Shown piece after piece: positions 56,641-64,000 of a DNA stretch of 64,000 nt; position 1 is the first letter of the stretch; each line of letters starts with the position of its first letter. Location of the stretch: contig NZ_NGJZ01000001.1 in assembly GCF_003987595.1 (NCBI RefSeq), positions 186,001 to 250,000 on the forward strand, read 5' to 3'. The position numbers and the translations under genes were made by a program. Below the pieces are notes generated by a model that saw only the letters and a list, made by a program, of their open reading frames with translations, had not been told where the DNA came from and made no database searches. The stretch is from Vagococcus entomophilus (GTDB taxonomy: Bacteria > Bacillota > Bacilli > Lactobacillales > Vagococcaceae).

Positions 56641-56658
56641 AGGGGCAAAATTGCCTCT
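56641..56658 (+). other. Small hairpin between pgk and tpiA
   Basis: AGGGGCAA pairs with TTGCCTCT (one G-T pair) around AA, without a proper T-run. Possibly an mRNA-processing or stability element; it is not a convincing terminator. Confidence 0.35.
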
Positions 56659-56692
56659 TCCTTTGCTTAGACAAAATTAAGAGGTGGAAAAA

Positions 56693-57451
56693 ATGGCACG
56701 TAAACCAATTATCGCAGGTAACTGGAAAATGAACAAAACTGCTAAGGAAGCAAAAGAATTTGCTGAAGCAGTAAAAAATAACATCCCAAGCAATTCAAAA
56801 GTAGATTCTGTTGTTGGATCTCCTGCTTTGTTCTTACAAGAATTAGTAGAATCAGCAAATGGAACAGAACTTAAAATCTCTGCTCAAAATTGCTACTTTG
56901 AAAATGCGGGTGCTTTCACTGGTGAAACTTCACCAGCAGCTTTAAATGATTTAGGTGTGGACTATGTGATCATTGGTCACTCTGAACGTCGTGAATATTT
57001 CCATGAAACAGATGAAGACATCAATAAAAAAGCAAAAGCAATTTTTGCGAACAACATGACACCAATTTTCTGTTGTGGTGAAACCTTAGAAACTTATGAA
57101 GCTGGAAAAACAGCTGAATGGATTGAAAGCCAAATTACAAATGGTTTAGTTGGATTGAGCAATGAGCAAGTAGCTTCAATGGTTATTGCTTATGAACCAA
57201 TCTGGGCTATCGGAACTGGTAAATCAGCAGATGCAAACATTGCAGATGATATTTGTGGAGTTGTGCGTAAAACTGTTGAAAAATTATACGGAAAAGAAGT
57301 ATCTGAAAGCGTTCGTATCCAATACGGTGGTTCTGTGAAACCTGAGAACATCGCTGAATACATGGCAAAAGAAAATGTTGATGGTGCATTAGTAGGTGGC
57401 GCAAGCTTACAACCTGATTCATTCTTAGCTTTATTGGAGGCTGTAAAATAA
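56693..57451 (+). CDS. tpiA: Triosephosphate isomerase
   Basis: 252 residues from the ATG at 56693 ([15 protein letters not shown]); the ATG three codons upstream (56684) lies in the ribosome site. Active-site features: Asn and Lys in AGNWKMNK, the histidine segment [11 protein letters not shown] near 95, and the catalytic glutamate in [14 protein letters not shown] near 168. It interconverts dihydroxyacetone phosphate and glyceraldehyde 3-phosphate. Next to gpmI with a one-base gap. Confidence 0.98.
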   Translation: MARKPIIAGNWKMNKTAKEAKEFAEAVKNNIPSNSKVDSVVGSPALFLQELVESANGTELKISAQNCYFENAGAFTGETSPAALNDLGVDYVIIGHSERREYFHETDEDINKKAKAIFANNMTPIFCCGETLETYEAGKTAEWIESQITNGLVGLSNEQVASMVIAYEPIWAIGTGKSADANIADDICGVVRKTVEKLYGKEVSESVRIQYGGSVKPENIAEYMAKENVDGALVGGASLQPDSFLALLEAVK

Positions 57452-57452
57452 T

Positions 57453-58982
57453 ATGAGCAAATCTCCAGTAGCAATCATTATCCTAGATGGTTTTGGACTA
57501 AGAGATGAAACTGTAGGAAATGCAGTAGCCCAAGCAAATAAACCAAATTTTGACCGTTATTGGAATGAATTTCCAACAAGCTCTTTAAAGGCAGCGGGAC
57601 TTGATGTTGGTTTACCTGAGGGACAAATGGGTAACTCTGAAGTAGGCCATACAAATATCGGTGCAGGACGCATCGTATATCAAAGCTTAACAAGAATTGA
57701 TAAAGCCATCGCTGACGGTGAATTCCAAAAAAATGAGTCGCTTGCAAAAGCAATGGATTATGCGATTAAAAATAATTCAGCCTTGCATTTATTTGGTCTT
57801 TTATCTGATGGTGGAGTGCATAGTCACCAAAATCATTTATATGCTTTGCTTGAAACTGCTAAAGCAAAAGGTGTGAAACAAACTTTTGTTCATGTCTTCT
57901 TAGATGGACGTGATGTTGCACCAACTTCTGCAAAAGGTTACATGGAAGATTTACTTGCAAAAATGGAAGAGCTAAACTACGGTGAAGTTGCTTCTGTTTC
58001 TGGTAGATTCTATGCGATGGACCGTGATAAACGTTGGGAACGTGTATCAAAAGCATACAACGTGCTTGTAAATGGTGAAGGAAATCATGCCACAAGTCCG
58101 ATTGAAGCAATTGAGGCTTCTTATGCGGATGGTGTCAATGATGAATTCTTTATCCCAACAGTTATCGAAAAAGACGGCAAACCGGTTGGAACGGTTAAAG
58201 ACAATGATGCAGTTATCTTCTTTAATTTCAGACCAGACCGTGCGATTCAATTGTCAAATGCTTTTACAGATGAACAGTGGGAACACTTTGAACGAAATCA
58301 ACATCCTAAAAATGTGAAATTCGTTACGATGACTTTATATAACCCAAGTATTGTTGCTGATGTTGCTTTCCCACCAATTGAAATGAAAAACGTGATTGGA
58401 GAGGTTCTTTCTGATAAAGGTCTTTCTCAATTACGCATTGCGGAAACTGAGAAATATCCGCATGTAACGTTCTTTATGAATGGTGGTCGCAATGAGGAAT
58501 TTCCAGGTGAAAGTCGGATCTTAATCAACTCACCTAAAGTTGAAACGTATGACTTACAACCAGAAATGAGTGCATATGAAGTGACGGATGCTTTGGTAGC
58601 AGATATCGAAGCAGACAAGCATGATGCGATTATTTTAAATTTTGCAAATCCTGATATGGTAGGTCACTCTGGTATGCTTGAGCCTACTATTAAAGCGATT
58701 GAAGCTGTGGATGAAAACCTTGGTCGAGTAGTTGATGCTATTCTTGCAAAAGATGGCCATGCCATTATCTTTGCTGACCATGGGAACTCTGAAACAATGT
58801 CTACTCCAGAAGGAAAACCACATACAGCGCATACTACTGTTCCGGTTCCTGTTATCGTAACAAAAAAAGGTGTGACTTTACGTACAGACGGTCGTTTAGC
58901 GGACGTTGCACCTACAATGTTAGACTTACTTGGAGTAGAAAAACCAGTCGAAATGACAGGTGAATCATTAATTAAAAAGTAA
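57453..58982 (+). CDS. gpmI: Phosphoglycerate mutase, cofactor-independent (2,3-bisphosphoglycerate-independent)
   Basis: 509 residues with the alkaline phosphatase-type fold. [11 protein letters not shown] at the start, the phospho-serine region [19 protein letters not shown] near residue 55, and the metal site [10 protein letters not shown] near 445 with the late [11 protein letters not shown]. It converts 3-phosphoglycerate to 2-phosphoglycerate and needs manganese. It is the manganese-dependent type, unlike the cofactor-dependent GpmA used by many lactic acid bacteria. GGAGG stands 12 bases before the start, inside tpiA. Confidence 0.97.
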   Translation: MSKSPVAIIILDGFGLRDETVGNAVAQANKPNFDRYWNEFPTSSLKAAGLDVGLPEGQMGNSEVGHTNIGAGRIVYQSLTRIDKAIADGEFQKNESLAKAMDYAIKNNSALHLFGLLSDGGVHSHQNHLYALLETAKAKGVKQTFVHVFLDGRDVAPTSAKGYMEDLLAKMEELNYGEVASVSGRFYAMDRDKRWERVSKAYNVLVNGEGNHATSPIEAIEASYADGVNDEFFIPTVIEKDGKPVGTVKDNDAVIFFNFRPDRAIQLSNAFTDEQWEHFERNQHPKNVKFVTMTLYNPSIVADVAFPPIEMKNVIGEVLSDKGLSQLRIAETEKYPHVTFFMNGGRNEEFPGESRILINSPKVETYDLQPEMSAYEVTDALVADIEADKHDAIILNFANPDMVGHSGMLEPTIKAIEAVDENLGRVVDAILAKDGHAIIFADHGNSETMSTPEGKPHTAHTTVPVPVIVTKKGVTLRTDGRLADVAPTMLDLLGVEKPVEMTGESLIKK

Positions 58983-58995
58983 TTTTCGAGAATAA

Positions 58996-59024
58996 TTGCA
59001 AATTCGTTGAAAATTCATTACAAT
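58996..59024 (+). promoter_or_regulatory. Separate promoter of eno
   Basis: TTGCAA (58996-59001) and TACAAT (59019-59024) with an ideal 17-base spacer in the 98-base gap after gpmI. It would let eno be expressed in addition to CggR-controlled read-through. Confidence 0.6.
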
Positions 59025-59056
59025 GAACTATGGAATGGATAATTCCTTAGAAATAA

Positions 59057-60379
<1,323 letters not shown>

Positions 60380-60408
60380 GCATGAAAATTGCTTAAATAT
60401 TTAAAGCA

Positions 60409-60441
60409 AAAAGACTCTTCTTCTGGAAGAGTCTTTTTTTT
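60409..60441 (+). terminator. Terminator after eno
   Basis: AAAGACTCTTC pairs with GAAGAGTCTTT around TTCTG, followed by T8. Confidence 0.93.
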
Positions 60442-60605
60442 GTGCGCTTCAAATAATAAGGATATGGCAATTTCTTTCTTTAATTAGGAAGGGATATTTC
60501 GCTTAATACATGACATGGGAATGTGAAATTTGAAAAAAATGTATAGCCACTAAAGGATGAGAATACACTCAATGAAAAGCTTAGATTGCAAAATGTCAGA
60601 TAAAA

Positions 60606-60637
60606 GAAAAACGAGCGTCAAGGGACGCTCGTTTTTT
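60606..60637. terminator. Terminator of the aminopeptidase gene (bidirectional)
   Basis: ACGAGCGTC and GACGCTCGT form a perfect 9-pair stem around AAGG, with T-runs on both strands. It lies nine bases beyond the minus-strand stop. The remaining stretch 60442-60605 shows no gene. Confidence 0.88.
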
Positions 60638-60646
60638 GCAATAAGA

Positions 60647-61885
60647 CTAAGCCCAGTCACCGTTTCTAAAAATTGGCACAACGCTACCATCAGCTCGGAT
60701 ACCATCTACATTCATTTTATCAGAACCAATCATAAAGTCGACATGTGTTTGGCTTCTATTTAAGCCAGCAGCTACTAATTCTTCTTCAGACATTTCCGTT
60801 CCACCTTGTACACTAAAGGCATAAGCAGATCCAAGTGCAAGGTGATTCGAAGCATTTTCGTCAAATAGCGTATTATAAAAAGTAATTCCGGATTGCGAGA
60901 TTGGGGAAGGATCTGGTACTAAAGCCACTTCTCCAAGGCTTTTTGCTCCCTCATCTGTATCCAATAATTTTTTTAGTGTTTCTTCACCTTGCTCAGCACT
61001 TGCAGATACGACTTTTCCGTCTTTGAAAGTGAAGTTCATGCCTGTGATTGTCGTACCAGCGTAGCTTAGCGGCTTGGTACTGCTCACAATTCCATCAATT
61101 CTTTTTGCATCTGGGGCAGTAAAAACTTCTTCTGTTGGCATATTTGCCATGAATTTTTCTTTTCTGCTGTTGTAGCTTCCAGCACCTTCCCATAAATGAT
61201 TTTTTGGAAGTCCAATCGTTAAATCAGTACCAGGTGCTGTATAATGTAGCGCATCAAATTGTTCTTTGTTGAGTTCTTCTGCTTTTGTTGCAAGTGTTTG
61301 GTCATGTTTTTGCCATGCACTTACAGGATCTGTCTCATAGATTCGAGTTGTTTTAAATATTTGATCCCATAATGCCGCTACTTGTTCTTCGGTAGAGTTT
61401 AAGTTTGGAAAAACTTTTTCTGACCAACCAGCACTTGCCGCAGCTACGACCGTCCAACTAACTTTGTTGGCTTGAGTGGCTTTTCTTAGGGATACCATGG
61501 CCTTACCAGCAGAATTTTGGTAGGTGGCAATGCGCTGAGCATCGATGCCTGAAAATGCATCAGGATTACTTGAAACGACGCTAATTCTACTTGCACCTTT
61601 TTCCACCCAGGAATCTGTCTCATCTATTCGGTAAGCGGGTATTTCATTCAAAACAGAGTCTTCAGCATTTGCCAAAAATTCACGTTGAATGACTTCGTCG
61701 GTCCATTTGACAATCACTTCTTTTGCGCCTAATTTGTATGCTTCTTTAACGATTAAGCGTGCAAGTTCTACTTGTTCTACACTAATTTGAAGAACAACAG
61801 TGTGATGTTCTTTTACGTTTACGCCAACAGAAGTGATGAGTTCTGCGTATTTTTGAAGATTTTTTAAAAAAATTGTATTTTCCAT
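60647..61885 (-). CDS. pepS: Aminopeptidase, M29 family (PepS/AmpS)
   Basis: 412 residues from the ATG at 61885, which has TTGGAGG eight bases upstream; the frame is open five codons further, into that site. The M29 pattern is clear: SVEQVELARLIVKEAYKLGAKEV at the N-terminus, then TDLTIGLPKNHLWEGAG, MPTEEVFTAPDAKRIDG, and the C-terminal metal ligands in GTEMSEEEL and THVDFMIGS. A cytoplasmic metallo-aminopeptidase that trims peptides during protein turnover or peptide uptake. It is monocistronic. Confidence 0.93.
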   Translation of the reverse strand: MENTIFLKNLQKYAELITSVGVNVKEHHTVVLQISVEQVELARLIVKEAYKLGAKEVIVKWTDEVIQREFLANAEDSVLNEIPAYRIDETDSWVEKGASRISVVSSNPDAFSGIDAQRIATYQNSAGKAMVSLRKATQANKVSWTVVAAASAGWSEKVFPNLNSTEEQVAALWDQIFKTTRIYETDPVSAWQKHDQTLATKAEELNKEQFDALHYTAPGTDLTIGLPKNHLWEGAGSYNSRKEKFMANMPTEEVFTAPDAKRIDGIVSSTKPLSYAGTTITGMNFTFKDGKVVSASAEQGEETLKKLLDTDEGAKSLGEVALVPDPSPISQSGITFYNTLFDENASNHLALGSAYAFSVQGGTEMSEEELVAAGLNRSQTHVDFMIGSDKMNVDGIRADGSVVPIFRNGDWA

Positions 61886-61918
61886 AGTATGAGCCTCCAA
61901 TATGATAGTTGCAACCGT

Positions 61919-61947
61919 ATAATAACATAAATTTTTTTATCGCTCAA
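61919..61947 (-). promoter_or_regulatory. Promoter of pepS
   Basis: On the minus strand TTGAGC (61942-61947) and TATTAT (61919-61924), 17 bases apart. Confidence 0.55.
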
Positions 61948-62053
61948 ATACCAAGGATTTCACTTGAGATTAAAAAGTGAAAAAGTTGATAATTAACAAG
62001 ATGTGGCTTAGAGGTGGTCAAAAATTCAACTTACTTTTGTTTTTTTAGATAAC

Positions 62054-62076
62054 ATGATACAATGGATAAGTATCAT
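62054..62076. promoter_or_regulatory. Palindromic operator upstream of the TetR-family gene
   Basis: ATGATAC (62054-62060) and GTATCAT (62070-62076) are perfect 7-base inverted arms nine bases apart. A possible -10 element TACAAT (62057-62062) overlaps the first arm, which suits autorepression. A 9-base direct repeat GTGTTTGTG (62099-62107 and 62119-62127) follows. Confidence 0.6.
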
Positions 62077-62151
62077 ATAAACGTTAGTTAATTATAAAGT
62101 GTTTGTGTTTATTTTTAGGTGTTTGTGACAGTAGAAGGAGAGGTAGAGTCA

Positions 62152-62742
62152 ATGGCTAGGAGAAAAACAATTACGAGAGAACAAATTTTGAATGCAGCTT
62201 TTCAAGTTGTTGCAACAGAAGGTTTTGCTCATTTTACGGCAAGAAATATCGCAAGTAAAATGAATTGTTCCACGCAACCCATTTATCTTGAATTTAAAAA
62301 TATGGAAGATCTAAAATTAGCCTTGTTTAAAAAAATTGGTGATTACCTTGAGAATGAAGTCTTTTCTATTCCACAAATTGGGGATCCTTTAATAGATATG
62401 GCACTAAATTATATTGAGCTGGCGCAAAACCAGAAAGTACTTTACCGAGCGATTTATATGGAAAATCATAATGAGAAAGATTACTTAAATAAGTTTAGCT
62501 ATGAATTATTTGAGAAGAATCTTGAGGCTTCAGGACGGTTTAATCAACTGACGAATCAAAAAAAGCATGAGCTATTTACTGGAATATGGATTGTAGCAAC
62601 AGGATTGGCTTCATTGATGTCAGGCGGCATTCTTACGCCAGAAAGAAAAGAAATTGTTTTGTTGATAGAAAAAGCGATTGATAATATACTAAAAGATAAT
62701 AATGAGATGTTAGAAACCCTACTATTTGAAAAAGAAGAGTAA
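62152..62742 (+). CDS. TetR-family transcriptional regulator
   Basis: 196 residues from the ATG at 62152 (AAGGAG 11 bases upstream); the open frame extends back 11 codons without signal. The N-terminal helix-turn-helix is clear: TREQILNAAFQVVATEGFAHFTARNIASKMNCSTQPIYLEFKN-type (about 8-50, written here only in part). The C-terminal ligand domain is generic. TetR regulators usually repress a neighbouring gene, but none of the neighbours is an obvious target. A palindrome over its own promoter suggests autoregulation. Ligand unknown. Confidence 0.88.
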   Translation: MARRKTITREQILNAAFQVVATEGFAHFTARNIASKMNCSTQPIYLEFKNMEDLKLALFKKIGDYLENEVFSIPQIGDPLIDMALNYIELAQNQKVLYRAIYMENHNEKDYLNKFSYELFEKNLEASGRFNQLTNQKKHELFTGIWIVATGLASLMSGGILTPERKEIVLLIEKAIDNILKDNNEMLETLLFEKEE

Positions 62743-62767
62743 TCGTGAATGATTACTCTTCTTTTTT
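62736..62767 (+). terminator. Terminator after the TetR-family gene
   Basis: AGAGTAATC pairs perfectly with GATTACTCT around GTGAAT, followed by TCTTTTTT. It includes the stop codon of the gene. Confidence 0.88.
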
Positions 62768-62777
62768 ATGTAGATAA

Positions 62778-63224
62778 CTATGCTTGAACAGTTTCTACTA
62801 CTTTTTTTGCAAAAGCTTCTAATTTTTCGATATCTTCTTCTTCAGCGGCCAAATCAACTTTTACAGATTCGGCTCCTTTTGTCGCTCCTGTTTTGAGAAA
62901 AGCTTGTTCAAAATCATTAACTGACTGACAAAAGAATTCATAAAAAGTATCGCCAGATCCAACAACACCAAATACTTTTCCGTTCAATGTTGTATCTTGC
63001 AACTCTTCATAAAAGTCAACGATTTCATCAGGCAATTCGCCATCTCCATACGTATAAGTGGCAACGATGCAGATATCTGCATCGTTAAAGTCTTCAGCAT
63101 CAACTTGCGTGCATTCTTCTTTTTCTACATCTATCCCTAAATTCTCAAGTTCTTCAGCCACAATATCGGCGATTTCTTCTGTATTTCCAGTCATACTTGC
63201 ATAAACTATTTTGGCTAGTGTCAT
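62778..63224 (-). CDS. Flavodoxin
   Basis: 148 residues. The FMN phosphate loop YASMTGNTEEIAD is at about 8-20, the first FMN-stacking region TYTYGDGELPDE near 56, and the second, GSGDTFYEFFCQS, near 90. It is acidic, as usual, and acts as a soluble low-potential electron carrier in the cytoplasm. Its partner enzymes are not in the window. It is transcribed away from map from its own promoter and converges on the TetR gene. Confidence 0.95.
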   Translation of the reverse strand: MTLAKIVYASMTGNTEEIADIVAEELENLGIDVEKEECTQVDAEDFNDADICIVATYTYGDGELPDEIVDFYEELQDTTLNGKVFGVVGSGDTFYEFFCQSVNDFEQAFLKTGATKGAESVKVDLAAEEEDIEKLEAFAKKVVETVQA

Positions 63225-63257
63225 TTCTATTCATCCTTTCCTGCTTGTCTCATATAA

Positions 63258-63285
63258 ATTATAACAGAACGAAGAAGCTTTTCAA
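63258..63285 (-). promoter_or_regulatory. Promoter of the flavodoxin gene
   Basis: On the minus strand TTGAAA (63280-63285) and TATAAT (63258-63263), 16 bases apart. Confidence 0.65.
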
Positions 63286-63320
63286 CCATTTTCAATGCTC
63301 CATGTGCTAAAAGACGTGAC

Positions 63321-63349
63321 TTGGAGAGCCGTCAAGATTATGATAAAAT
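63321..63349 (+). promoter_or_regulatory. Promoter of map
   Basis: TTGGAG (63321-63326) and TAAAAT (63344-63349) with a 17-base spacer, 35 bases before the start codon. Confidence 0.6.
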
Positions 63350-63383
63350 AGGGAGTGCAAAAATAGAAAAGGGGTCAGAAAAA

Positions 63384-64000
63384 ATGATAACATTAAAATC
63401 AGCAAGAGAAATAGAGGCAATGGATGAATCAGGTGCTTTACTTGCAGACGTTCATCGTCATCTAAGAAGTTTTATTAAGCCAGGAATTACGAGTTGGGAT
63501 ATTGAGTGTTTTGTGGATGACTTTATTCAAAAACATGGTGGGATTGCAGCACAAAAGGGCTTTGAAGGATACAAATATGCAACTTGTTGTACGATAAATG
63601 ATGAAATTTGTCACGGATTTCCAAGAAAGCAAAAGTTAAAAGAAGGTGATTTGATCAAAGTAGATATGTGTATTGATCTTAAAGGGGCAATGTCCGATTC
63701 TTGCTGGGCTTATGTAGTGGGAAAATCGACTCCAGAGATTGATCATTTGATGGAAGTAACGAAAAAAGCCTTATACATAGGGATCGAACAGGCTCAAGTA
63801 GGAAACCGCATCGGAGATATCGGTCATGCGATTCAAACTTATGTAGAATCAGAAAACTTGTCAGTAGTGCGTGATTTTATTGGACATGGTATCGGACCAA
63901 CCATTCATGAAGAGCCAGCAGTTCCACATTACGGAGAAGCAGGAAAAGGATTGCGTCTAAAAGAAGGAATGGTTATTACAATTGAACCAATGGTCAACAC
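63384..64000 (+). CDS. map: Methionine aminopeptidase, type I (5' part)
   Basis: The first 205 codons are in the window and the gene runs off the end. The start has AAAAGGGG ten or so bases upstream. Metal-ligand and substrate motifs of type I enzymes appear in order: NDEICHGFP, VDMCIDLKGAMSDS, FIGHGIGPTIHEEP and the glutamate in TIEPM just before the edge. It removes the initiator methionine from new proteins and is normally essential. No frameshift is seen in the visible part. Confidence 0.95.
   Translation, partial: MITLKSAREIEAMDESGALLADVHRHLRSFIKPGITSWDIECFVDDFIQKHGGIAAQKGFEGYKYATCCTINDEICHGFPRKQKLKEGDLIKVDMCIDLKGAMSDSCWAYVVGKSTPEIDHLMEVTKKALYIGIEQAQVGNRIGDIGHAIQTYVESENLSVVRDFIGHGIGPTIHEEPAVPHYGEAGKGLRLKEGMVITIEPMVN

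Overview
The window is a chromosomal segment of a low-GC Gram-positive bacterium of the order Lactobacillales. Gene content and order match the Carnobacteriaceae/Enterococcaceae side of the order: a division and cell wall cluster from mraZ to divIVA followed by a T-box-controlled ileS, an OpuC compatible-solute transporter, a CpsBCD-regulated polysaccharide locus, sigma-54, and a cggR-headed glycolytic operon. The MurE protein carries a DNPR signature, which marks enzymes that add meso-diaminopimelate rather than lysine. Among lactic acid bacteria of this type, that favours Carnobacterium. The genus call is an inference; no rRNA is present to confirm it. I see no insertion sequence, prophage, CRISPR array or replication origin.

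Layout. 1-789: the 3' end of asnB and a small membrane protein. 1053-16614: the division and cell wall cluster (mraZ, rsmH, ftsL, class B PBP, murE, mraY, murD, murG, divIB, ftsA, ftsZ, yggS, sepF, yggT, ylmH, divIVA), preceded by three 10-bp MraZ boxes. 16625-19674: T-box leader and ileS. 19884-22149 (minus strand): zwf and a DtxR/MntR-type metal regulator. 22418-28382: the two glutamate synthase subunits. 28636-34241: acyl-ACP thioesterase, the four-gene opuC transporter and an alanine-type aminotransferase. 34393-36367: a small lipoprotein, a possible small-RNA locus, and an NfeD-like/SPFH pair. 36656-47111: a complete Wzx/Wzy polysaccharide locus. 47578-49538: a repeat-containing surface-type protein of unknown role and a DUF3290-DUF421 membrane pair. 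49619-53007: corA, tRNA-Arg(CCG), rpoN and fabI. 53249-60379: cggR-gapA-pgk-tpiA-gpmI-eno. 60647-64000: M29 aminopeptidase, a TetR regulator, flavodoxin and the 5' part of map.

How the genes work together. The first quarter encodes the path from UDP-MurNAc-dipeptide to lipid II (MurE, MurD, MraY, MurG), plus the FtsZ/FtsA/SepF ring, its membrane partners (FtsL, DivIB, PBP) and the pole marker DivIVA. The polysaccharide locus has a tyrosine-kinase control module (CpsC/CpsD/CpsB), a priming transferase, three cytoplasmic transferases, a Stealth-type sugar-phosphate transferase, UDP-galactopyranose mutase, a polymerase and a flippase. From this I predict a polymer containing galactofuranose and phosphodiester links. 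The glycolytic operon is headed by its own repressor, with a recognisable CggR operator. It is tuned by a hairpin after gapA and by a separate promoter in front of eno.

The most unusual points are: a divIB start with a perfect ribosome binding site but no ordinary start codon at the right distance; an orphan terminator with an extended -10 promoter and no reading frame between them (34885-35063); a 13-base sequence shared between the metal-regulator operator and the glutamate synthase promoter; an NfeD-like protein reduced to its soluble domain; an ileS signature changed from KMSKS to KQSKS; and a 466-base gap next to the polysaccharide locus that may hold a decayed gene. None of these is clearly a new system. 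The small-RNA candidate and the 47112-48285 region are the best places to look for something undescribed.
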